This document shows, piece after piece, positions 55,019 to 64,000 of a stretch of DNA of 64,000 bases. The position numbers and the translations under genes are program-made. The notes below the pieces were generated by a model, which searched no databases, was not told where the DNA came from, and saw only the letters and a list, made by a program, of their open reading frames with translations. The stretch spans positions 870,501 through 934,500 of the forward strand of contig JANJXV010000187.1 of the NCBI GenBank assembly GCA_024803745.1, given 5' to 3'. Positions within the stretch are counted from its first letter, which is position 1; each line of letters starts with the position of its first letter. This DNA is from Megascapheus bottae (Eukaryota; Chordata; Mammalia; Rodentia; Geomyidae).

Positions 55019-56494
55019 TTTACCCACCTTTATTCAGCAGTGTTAAGAGCCTATTCGCTACCTTCTCTTTCTTCTGTCTTCAATCCTCCACTTCCAGCAC
55101 ACAGGGGGACTTTTTACCTCTCTCCTCACATTTCTATTCCAGATCCAGAACACTATTTCTTCCGCCCATTTTTGCTTTTCCTGCCACCTCATTTTTAATA
55201 TAAGCATTGATGATTTTAATTCCTAGTGTATCCTACACATGCCCAATCTCTTACTTTTCTATTCTTATTATTGTTTCTGATTTTTATTTACCATACTTAA
55301 ATGTATAGTTTGTCTTTGAAGTATTGTTATTGTAACCATGGTCTTCTCTCTTCTGAGTGGTAGTGAGGAAATGGAGATTTGTGTGTGGCATATAAACAAC
55401 GGGCTTGATTTTGTAAGGGTAGTATTCTGTGTTCTCATATAAGATCTGAGATTAGAGAAGACATAGAAAGGGAAAGGGGAGTTAAGAAAGAGGTTGATAC
55501 ATAAAGTGGCAACTCCTTTTTTGTACACCTACTTAAAGATAGCTTTTAAAAAAAACACAAAAATTAACTAGATCTAAAATACTTGGGCATAAGAAATTAT
55601 ACAGGTCTCTAGGCATTCACATATAGTGAAACCAAAGGAGGAGACAGGAGAAGAACAGAAAGGCACACTGCCTATGTGCATCTGATCATCCAAAATACTA
55701 TATATCCACATGAACTCCAGGAAATGAAAGTGAGGGGTTTTTTTTCTTTTTAGTTTCTCTTGTCTTTCCATTTTGTTCTGTCTGTTTATCTGTCTGTGGG
55801 AGTTTAAAGGGAGGCACAGAAATGGAGAGACAAAGGATAAACAAATGCAGCAGTGGGGCTCACTGGACACTATGCTGAAAATTGTTGAATACAAGTTGTG
55901 TACAACTTGTGAGTGGGGGAATGGGAGGGAAAGCCTGAGAGAGAGCAAGGGAAGAGGTGACATTACCCAAAAAAGAAGTGTACTTTTTACCGAACTGTAG
56001 CCCGTCTGTACATCCCCTTCACTATAATTTTTAAAATTACAATTACTTTTAAAAGGGAGTTGACATGATATGAACATTCAGAATGTCACAGCAGAACCCA
56101 TTGCTTTGTACATTAATGTGTATCAATAAGAAAATGCCAAAAGGGTAAGCTCATGATAACTAAATGAAACTATTCTTTCTGGAGAAAGAAGCTAATAGGA
56201 GAAAAGTGAACTTAAACATTATATGCAGGAGGAAATAAAAAGGTATTTTCAAACTTATGGTAAGAAATAATACTTTGAAACTTTTTTTCACTGCTAACAG
56301 AATTCTGAAAGGCCATGGGGAAATTAAAACATCATCCACATTTTCCTGGGGGGGGGGGAATCTTTTATCCAGACAGAATACTGCAAATGCAAAAATTTTA
56401 ATTGCATTGTCATCATATCTAACCGAGGAAGGTGTTCCTTTCTAAATTTTTTTGTCTAAAGCATCCTCTCAGAACATTTTTGAGGAGAAAAAAC
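55019..56494. other. Unassigned sequence
   Basis: No repeat or gene was recognised. A 167-residue minus-strand frame (55574-56077) has no recognisable domain. An inverted repeat with 8-base arms lies at 55891-55910 and a G11 run at about 56347-56358. Confidence 0.45.
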
Positions 56495-56682
56495 TGCATA
56501 TTTGTTTATTTGAAATTGGATAGGAAAGGGGGGAAAACAAGATGAGAGTGGGGGTGGAGGAGGGAAATGGGGACCAAGACATGAGAAAAGGTATCAATGT
56601 ATGTGAAGTAATGCACCTCCCATCTGGCAAATGTAATGTAACCCTTCTATTAATTACATTAAAAATTATATGCAAAAAAAGA
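56495..56682 (+). mobile_element. LINE-1 3' end, 5'-truncated
   Basis: 'gcatatttgtttatttgaaattggatagg', G-rich tract ('gagagtgggggtggaggaggg'), 'gggaccaagacatgagaaaaggtatcaatg', 'ttctattaattacattaaaaattatatg' and poly(A). An intermediate-age copy. Confidence 0.9.
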
Positions 56683-56757
56683 TGTCTAGGAGAAATCCTT
56701 TGACAACCTGAGTTAATATAATGGAATGCTATTGGAAAGTGAATATATAGATGTAGT

Positions 56758-56758
56758 T

Positions 56759-56801
<43 letters not shown>

Positions 56802-56802
56802 G
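56758..56802. repeat. (TA)n(CA)n microsatellite
   Basis: A pure TA run changes into an AC run at about 56789. Confidence 0.95.
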
Positions 56803-56894
56803 CTGTGACATTGCCATTCATAAGCAAATGATAATTTAGCTTTGTCTTCAAGTGAGATTGAATATAAACTGACTTTCAAGTTCAAAAAGCCATC

Positions 56895-57281
56895 GTTAAT
56901 CTTCATACATAAGGACATATAATGTGAAGCCAATTGAAAGGACCTCCAGGATAGTGAAACAAAAGCCATATAATGAATGATTGTTGTCCTTAATGTACTA
57001 TGTTGTCTCTCATCTCCTTTGCTGTCCCTTGGTTATCTCACATTGGTATAGTATCTCACTTTGTTATCTGATATATTGAATTTATTTGTATTTGGATATT
57101 TGAAATTTAATAGGGAAGGGGGGAAAACCAAGACGGGTGGGGGGTGTGGGGGGGGGAGGGAAATGGGTACCAAGACATGTGAAATGGTATCAATGTATGT
57201 GAATTCATGCACCTTCTATCTGGCAAATATCGTGTAACCCTTTTACTAATTACAATAAAAAAAAAGGTAAAAAAAAAAACA
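56895..57281 (+). mobile_element. LINE-1 3' end, 5'-truncated
   Basis: It starts in the sequence after ORF2 ('taatcttcatacataaggacatataatg') and holds the whole 3' UTR with a long G-rich tract (about 57117-57159) and 'caataaaaaaaaagg' tail. It shares private differences ('cacattggtatag', 'tttggatatttg') with the next copy. Confidence 0.95.
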
Positions 57282-57301
57282 CAGACCTAGCTCCCTTCGT
57301 T

Positions 57302-57557
57302 ACCTGTCCCTTGGTTATCTCACATTGGTATAGTATCTCACTTTGTTATCTGATATATTGAATTTATTTGTATTTGGATATTTGAAATTTGATAGGAAAG
57401 GGGGGAAAACCAAGACGGGTGGGGGGTGTGGGGGGGAGGGAAATGGGTACCAAGACATGTGAAAGGGTATCAATGTATGTGAATTAATGCAACTTCTATC
57501 TGGCAAATATCATGTAACCCTTTTACCAATTACAATAAAAAATAAAATAAAAAAAAA
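57302..57557 (+). mobile_element. LINE-1 3' end, tandem sibling of the preceding copy
   Basis: It begins abruptly at 'ctgtcccttggttatctcacattggtatag' and matches 57026-57281 closely, including the private variants. It ends in 'caataaaaaataaaataaaaaaaaac'. Only about 20 bases separate it from the previous tail. Confidence 0.95.
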
Positions 57558-58673
57558 CAAGGTGGTAAGTTTGCAGTAAGGAGGAAAAGAAGGAAGTTGA
57601 AGTGTACAGTAGAGACAAGAAAGGCTACCACAACCACTTAGGTAAGAGTTCTGACCAGCCATTTCAACTGTCTCCAACTTACTACTCTAGAAGGATCTTC
57701 TTCTCGCTAGGGTACGGTGATCAGCGTTTGGAGTTCTTTACTTTCCCCTTCTCTGACCTGTGGCCTTAGGAATTGAATCCATTTCAAGTAGTGCCTATGT
57801 ACTGATGTGATCCCCAGTGTTCATCTTGAGTACTGCCTGTGCTCTTTTGATATGGACATGTGGGCCATCTAATGCACCACTGCTAATACAGGACCCTTGA
57901 ACATGTGCCCCACGTCAGCCATCCCAGCCAGTCAGAATCAATGGCAGCACCACCTACTTACTTCTGTTTTCCCCAACAACATTCTAGTCAAAACAACTCT
58001 TCCCTGTCACTCCCAAAGGTCTTCCACAGGCACGTTTGTTCCCTAGCATTCATTCCCCACACTGCCAGACACAGGCATTTCCTTTTCTTTTGAAGAACAG
58101 CAACTTGCCACATCACAATTCTGAGGAAACATTTACTATGGTTTACCTCTGCTCCTAGAACCAACTCTTACTGTAGTCAAAAGTCCCTGCATCATCTGTT
58201 CCCTCCCAATGACCACTTTTCCTCCTCCTCCTCCTCTATTCAAAATATACCAGTGCCTTGAGCATGGGAAGTCCCATTGGAACGGAGCCCATGAAGTCAT
58301 TCTCTTTTCACTCTTAGGGAAAGGATTTTAAATAAAATTCAAAGTTTCTCTTGGATGCTATATCATAATCTCTGGTTTGGTTCTTTGTACACTGTCCCTC
58401 TTTCTGTCCTTGGAATCAGTCCTTCAAAAACCCTTGTCATTGCAAATTCCTCTCCTTATCTGGAAATTATGTTCCCATCTCCACACAGGATCCACTGCTT
58501 TTCCCTATACAGGACTGACAGTGATCCACAATTAAATATTCCAGGATGCGTTCTGATTTGATTACTCATTCTAGTAAAAGGCCACATGGGGCTTCAACAA
58601 AACACTGCACAGTGGGAGAAGGGTTTGGCAATTCAAATCAAGATGATCCTGAAGACTTTGCATATATTTGTTT
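57558..58673. other. Unassigned sequence
   Basis: No clear repeat or gene. 'gtggccttaggaattgaatccatttcaagtagtgcc' (about 57759-57795) may be a SINE remnant. Confidence 0.45.
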
Positions 58674-58750
58674 CCTCCATTAGTCTGCTCTCTGAACATA
58701 CAATATTTACTGCCTCCATTGGTCTGCTCTCTATACATATATTTACTGCC
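58674..58750 (+). repeat. 39-bp tandem duplication, two units
   Basis: 'cctccattagtctgctctctgaacatacaatatttactg' is followed by 'cctccattggtctgctctctatacatatatttactg'. The second unit is a few bases shorter. Confidence 0.85.
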
Positions 58751-59379
58751 CCTGTAGTATATCAGACATCATATACATTTTGAAGGGTGACTATCAGCAA
58801 ATGTAGGTGAAAAGTACACCTTACTCCTGCAACCACTCATGATACTCATATGTCCAAATACACTTCAAATGAAAACCAGTATCTGCTCTAATGCAAATTG
58901 ATCTGCAAACCTTCCTTGGTTCATAGTACACATAACATATTACATTTTAATGTAGATCTGTTTCATTATCTCTGTACATGCTCTTTTCCACATTAAATTA
59001 GGTCTTATCCTTCTGTATCACAAGAGTAGACTATAGCACAGTATCAGCAACACAAATATTTGCCTCACATTACCAACTCAAAAGACACAAAATGACTGGG
59101 AAAAAAAACCTTCAAAATATCTCTGTTTTTTTCCATTTAACTTCATCCAAATTCCCCTCCATCCCCCCATTTCCTCATGACCGCTTTCAATTGTTAAAAG
59201 GAGCACATCATGGAGAGAGGAGGATGGATTTTTCTTCTACTCTATAAATACATACTTCGTAGACATATGTATACAAATATACATATTGCATAAGCAAATT
59301 TAATGTATCTTAAAATATAATTTATAAGAGGACAACACTTTTCCAAATGCAACTCAGCAATATGAATTTTTAAAATAGG
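58751..59379. other. Unassigned sequence
   Basis: No repeat or gene was recognised. Confidence 0.5.
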
Positions 59380-59560
59380 GTTGTTTCACAGTCATTGGGT
59401 GACTGAAAGGTGACTTTCACCCGCAACTACATTAGTTAGTCAGCAATTCAATTTTGTCAGATCTGTAAGAGGGGGTAATAGCTGCAAATTGTCCTGACAG
59501 ATGCTACCAGCTGCTTCTGTAAAGCAACAGTTATACAACTTGCTCTCTCTCAGTTTGAAG
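59380..59560. other. Candidate conserved non-coding block
   Basis: Repeat-free and balanced in composition, with internal near-repeats ('tgactgaaaggtgactttcac', 'cattagttagtcagcaattcaatt', 'gtcctgacagatgctaccagctgcttctg' with an E-box CAGCTG). Inferred from texture only. Confidence 0.25.
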
Positions 59561-60187
59561 CAGAAAGAAAAAAATTTTCTTTAACAGTTATTTTCCATTT
59601 TCAAGTTTGGAATTAAAAGTCTGAAACTGCCTCTGTGCACAGTACACAAAAGCCAGTTCACAAAAGCTACTCTGATACATAATTTTAACTGCTGACTCAT
59701 TTTTTCACAATTTGACCACATTTTAATGTTTCCATGAAATTTTACACTACATCTGAAATAATACCGCATTTTTTTCAAGAACTGTTCAGATCCTTCACTT
59801 CATGAAGCCTAAAAACCATGGTGAGTGGTGTGTTCAGTGTATAATGCAGGGAGTACTTGCCACAGGTCCAAGCAGGAGAAACTGAAGTTCCAGGAAATCA
59901 GAATGTGACTACTACAAAATAAGTGTCTTGATTCCTGTTCCTTCATTCAACAACAGTAACATTCCACTCCACATGAGAAAACCATTCATATCAGGAAATC
60001 ATTCTACCTTTAATTCATGCTATTTATTCAAACTCAACAACACCACCTGTGATTTTCATGGTCTCCAGAGTGTCATGCATATGCTCTGTTCTTATAACTC
60101 AGTCTTACTCCCAAGGCATGGCGCACTGACTATCTTCTCCTGGGAGGACTTCCTCGAAATTCTTCAGCAGCCCATTCTCCAGCTCAG
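59561..60187. other. Unassigned sequence
   Basis: A 115-residue + frame (59928-60275) runs into the next L1 and has no domain. No repeat was recognised. Confidence 0.45.
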
Positions 60188-60965
60188 AATCATTTTTAAT
60201 ATATTTTTATTGTACTTAATAGAAGGGTTACATTATATTCACCAGATAGAAGATGCTTTACTTCATAAACATTGATACCCTTTCTCATGTCTTGGTCCCC
60301 ATTTCCCTCCCCCGACCCTCATCTTGTTTTCCCCCCTTCCCTATCCAATTTCAAATAACCAAATAAACATATATACAATATATCAGATAACAAGGTAAAA
60401 TACTGTAACAATTCGAGGTAACCAAGGGACAGCAAAAGAGATGAGAGATAACATAGTACATTAAGGACAACAATCACTCATTATATGGCTGTTGTTTCTA
60501 TATCCTGGAGGACCTTTCATTTAGCATCATACTATATGGCCTTATGTATCTAGGTTTTGTTCTATTGGAAATCTCTGCTAGGAGAGCCTAAGGTTTCTAC
60601 TGATTATGACAAATGAGGGAAACCATTGAGCCTATGTTCCTTTGAGTCTGGCTTACTTCACTTAAAATGATTTTATTCTAAGTCTTTCCATCTCCTTACA
60701 AATGGGGCGATGTCGTTCTTTCTGACAGCAGCATAGAATTCCATTGTGTATAAATACCACATCTTGTTGATCCACTCATTAACTGCGGGGCATCTGGGTT
60801 GGTTCCATATCTTTGCTATGGTAAATAGTGCTGCAATGAACGTCATTGTGATAGTGGATGTGGTATGTCCTTGTTTCTGGACAACAGGGTAAATGCCAAC
60901 TAGTGGAATTGCTGGGTCATAGGGGAGCTCTAGGTTAAGTCTTTTGAGGAACCACCTGTCAGGAA
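60188..60965 (-). mobile_element. LINE-1 3' end with ORF2 C-terminal part, minus
   Basis: The left end is the reversed 3' UTR ('tatatttttattgtacttaatagaagggttacatta' and the reversed G-rich tract 'cccccgaccc'). The ORF2 C-terminus continues from about 60650 ('gagtctggcttacttcacttaaaatga') to 'gtgctgcaatgaacg' and 'ggaattgctgggtcataggggagctc'. Frames are broken by several indels. It extends further into ORF2 than the other minus copies. Confidence 0.9.
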
Positions 60966-61470
60966 GGCTCTTTTCCTTTGTTTTGCAGAAACTGTTCTGT
61001 ATTCAAACAGAACCCTACCTGTATTAATCACTTCTGGAAAGGATTGTACTGCACCACCTAGCAAAAACCCTGAGAAACTTCAGCTTCCTGAACAACTAGC
61101 TGCAAAAAACTATGAAACGTAAGTAATACATTCCTTCAGCATTTGAAATGCTCATCAACTCCAGCCTTCACTCACTCTATTCATGAACAATATTCTTATG
61201 CCATCTGGTCCCTTACCTCTTGGAAAGTTAATAACCTTTGCTTCCTCTCTTACCACTTGGACACTTGGTGATTTCTTTCACATATCTTACATGCTAGCTT
61301 AAGCTCCCAGACTTAACAACACAGAGGTTTTATTATAACAGTTCTAAACACGCATATATTTTGACCATATTTATTCTTTTTTTAATCTCTTCTCCTCTTG
61401 TTCATTTCTGGTTGCGTATCAAGCTCATGATTAAAAATGAAATTAATGTCCCCTAAGATATATTCCTCTT
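60966..61470. other. Unassigned sequence
   Basis: No repeat or gene was recognised. Confidence 0.5.
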
Positions 61471-61979
61471 TGTTATGGCTGGTATCTAAAATGTTGCCCC
61501 AAAGCTATATGCTAAAGATTCGATTGCCTGCTGATATGCTTTTTACAAAGTGGTGGGATCATGAAAACTTTGTTCTCACCAAAGGATCAACCTACTCATG
61601 TGTCCATAATTTGATGAGCTATTGGGAAGGGATAAAAACTTTCCAATTTGAGCTGGGACTTAAGGTTGTTAAATGCATCCCTGAAATGTGTCCTTGTAAA
61701 TGATGTTTGTTCTGCTCTCTTCTCTCTCCTATTTCTCTTCTATCTCTGCTCTCCAGTCTTCAATTCTCTTTCTCCTTCTTCCACTTCTCTCCTTTTTCTC
61801 TTCTCTCTCTCTCTCCTGCCTACTTAACGTGAATAAATGGCTTCCTCCTCCACATATTCCTGCTACCATGATGTTCTGCTTCTCCCCAAAGCAGACTGAA
61901 ACTATATCCCAAAACAAATGTTGCCACCGTTAAGCTGATTTTCTTAGGTATTTTGCCATGGAGCTAGAAGGCTAGCACA
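61471..61979 (+). mobile_element. MaLR-type solo LTR
   Basis: It begins 'tgttatggctggtatctaaaatgttgcccc' and runs through 'atgctttttacaaagtggtgggatcatgaa', a pyrimidine-rich U3/R stretch (61711-61815), 'gtgaataaatggcttcctcctccacat', 'accatgatgttctgcttctccccaaagcagactgaaact', 'caggtatttt'-like text, and a terminus 'aaggctagcaca'. This is the order of mammalian apparent LTR (MaLR) elements, ERVL-related relics. No internal coding sequence and no second LTR were seen. Confidence 0.7.
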
Positions 61980-61998
61980 TTCATTTACTAGCTATTTT

Positions 61999-62646
61999 TT
62001 CATATATTTTTATTGTGATTAATAGAAGGGTTACATTATATTCACCAGATAGAAGATGCAATACTTCACAAACATTGATACCCTTTCTCATGTCTTGGTC
62101 CCCATTTCCCTCTCCCCACCCCTGCCCCTCATCTTGTTTTCCCTGCTTCCTTATCTATCCGATTTCAAATAACTAAATAAGCATATATACACTATATCCG
62201 ATAACAAGGTGAAATACTGTAACAATATAAGATAGCAGAGGGACAGCAAAAGAGATGAGAGATAACATAGTACATTAAAGACAACAATCACTCATTATAT
62301 GGCTTGTGTTTCTATATCCTGGAGGTCCTTTCATGTAGTGTCATACTATGTGACCTTGTGTATCTAGGTTTTGCTCTATTGGAAATCTCTGCTAGGAGAG
62401 CCCAAGGTATCTACTGATTATGACAAATGAGGGAAACCATTGAGCCTATGTTCCTTTGAGTCTGGCTTACTTCACTTAATATGATTTTTCTAAGTCTTTC
62501 CATATCCTTACAGATGGGGCAATGTCAGTCTTTCTGACAGCAGCCTAGAATTCCATTGTGTATAAATTCCACATCTTGTGGATCCACTCATCAACTGAGG
62601 GGCATCTGGGTTGCTTCCATATCTTTGCTATAGTAAATAGTGCTAT
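61999..62646 (-). mobile_element. LINE-1 3' end with ORF2 C-terminal part, minus, with flanking duplication
   Basis: Reversed 3' UTR ('catatatttttattgtgattaatagaagggttacatta', reversed G-rich tract), then the ORF2 C-terminus to 'atctttgctatagtaaatagtgc'. Flanks ctagctatttt (61988-61998) and ctagatatttt (62647-62657) match 10 of 11 and may be the target-site duplication. It inserted just beside the MaLR LTR. Confidence 0.9.
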
Positions 62647-62657
62647 CTAGATATTTT

Positions 62658-64000
62658 CTTTACCACTGTTTGCAATACTTCATTGATATTATCTCAGAGG
62701 CACACTCTGACTCAACTTTCAGATCTTAATGATTCTTTTATTTCTTTACACAAATAAAATTTTCCATTGTCATTCAACTCTTCTACTCAGTAATCTTCAG
62801 TAGCTCTCTATTTCATCCAATAATAGGCCAAAATTTCTCCTGAACCAGGAAACAGAAACTTAAGTCTCTGAGCTAGCTAATTAAACTTCTAAATTTCAAA
62901 ATCACCATCTATGCATATGTGTGGACATTTATATAGTAATATTCAAATGGTAAAAGATTCTTTATAATCTTTTCTATTCACCTAATGAATTATTCCCATC
63001 ATCATATACTCTTCTACTCCTTGGTTATGATTCCCACTGTGATATCATTAACAATTCGTTATGGATCCCATTTCTTCTAAGTTTCTCTTCTTTCTACTTA
63101 GGATGGTTTTCTCACACCAGTAACCTTATGTTTGACCTAATTTTGATACGATTTTCTGACCCTGTTCGAGAGCTCAGACATCAAAAAGATATTCACCATC
63201 TTTCTAGAAACTGGCTTTGGTTTAACCCTAAAATGAGTAAATAGGTGTTCTTCATGAACTGCACTCAAAGCTTACTTGCTACTTAAAGCAAGACCTCAAA
63301 AAACATCACAACTCATAAAATCAATAATATCACAGAGTTCTTTTGTAAAGAACTTCAAGCATTTACATATATGCAATGAAACTGATGTGCAGTCAAAATG
63401 ACAGAAACAGATGGTTCTGCCATCACTTTATATGAGACTTGTTTCTCCAGGCAGGTGAACAGAAGGAACCAGTGGTAGAAGGTGAAAAGGGTCTTGCAAT
63501 TTAGAACCCACTGAAGTATAAAATGCCACCAAACTTGTCTCAAATTAAAACACATTTTAGTTTCTTCATTTGAAATCCTATACTGGGTAAGATTAAAAAT
63601 CTCATAACTACCCAGATTTAAACTCTGAGCTTCTGATCATCCGAGGCCTGAAAATACTGGTTTGTGATGAACAGGTCTTAGGGAAACAGAAGGGGCATTT
63701 CCAATTCAAGATAAAACTATATCCATTGAGAATCTATATAACTGTCCAAACAAGAGTTTTCAAGATAAAAATATCCAATTTATTTTAAAGTAAGATGTTT
63801 TAAATGTTCATATTCACCAAGTTTCACCAACTTACATATTCCTTTATTTAACAGTGATTTATTGATAAGAAATAATACAGTATAATGAACAGAGCACAAT
63901 ATCTGGTATTGTATACCTTGGGTTTCCTTTCCTACCTCCCCTACTTGTTGATTCTGTAGAACTATAGTCCTGGAATAGAAGCCTGGCTTTATAAGATTCA
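62658..64000. other. Unassigned AT-rich DNA
   Basis: No repeat or gene was recognised up to the end of the window. Confidence 0.5.

Noticed and set aside
54788..55198. Leu-rich minus frame and Glu/Lys-rich plus frame
   Set aside because: Products of the purine tract at 54879-55018.
55574..56077. 167-residue minus-strand frame
   Set aside because: No recognisable domain, hydrophobic and low in pattern. A frame of this length in 64 kb of six-frame translation is not unusual.
1..64000. CRISPR arrays, operons, Shine-Dalgarno sites or bacterial genes
   Set aside because: The sequence is mammalian. The tandem repeats found are microsatellites, minisatellite-like units or transposon ends, with no spacer structure.

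Overview
This is mammalian nuclear DNA, almost certainly from a rodent. No complete protein-coding gene, rRNA gene or tRNA gene could be supported on either strand. Three things point to a rodent: a B1 (7SL-derived) SINE, ID-type tRNA-derived SINEs, and many chimeric SINEs that join a B1-like or ID-like left monomer to a shared right monomer of the 'gtggctcaagtggtagagtgc' type. That chimera is, to my knowledge, typical of Geomyoidea (kangaroo rats, pocket mice, pocket gophers). This placement is inference from memory of the families and was not searched. The window reads as an intergenic, or very large intronic, AT-rich region dominated by LINE-1.

Layout. 1-7.1 kb has a higher GC content and carries SINEs, (CA)n tracts, old MaLR-like LTR and MIR pieces, and a large purine (GGA-type) array at 6.52-7.05 kb. 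7-17 kb is mostly unassigned AT-rich DNA with ancient LINE-1 pieces. 17-24 kb holds a compact motif cluster (two octamers and a 20-bp palindrome), L1 3' ends, an L2 3' end, and an old minus-strand L1 broken up by several SINEs. 25-37 kb has scattered SINEs, L1 3' ends, MIR and LTR pieces, plus unique blocks that look like conserved non-coding DNA. 37.7-39.4 kb is a head-to-head L1 cluster. 39.83-41.3 kb is the only CpG-rich island. It has tandem NRF1-like units, a YY1-like AAGATGGC site, and a strong splice-donor motif on each strand. It resembles the 5' promoter region of an L1 that lacks its body, or else a real divergent promoter. 41.5-49.9 kb returns to SINEs and L1 ends, including a relatively young L1 with an open ORF2 C-terminus. 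52.8-53.1 kb is another candidate conserved block. 56.5-57.6 kb has three L1 3' ends in a row, two of them close siblings. 60.2-62.7 kb has two minus-strand L1 3' ends on either side of a MaLR-type solo LTR.

Functionally, the only sequence with clear promoter character is the 40-41 kb island. The L1 3' ends share one G-rich 3' UTR and differ in age. The young ones still contain readable ORF2 C-terminal sequence, but all are 5'-truncated and so not autonomous. No CRISPR array, operon or prokaryotic gene is present.
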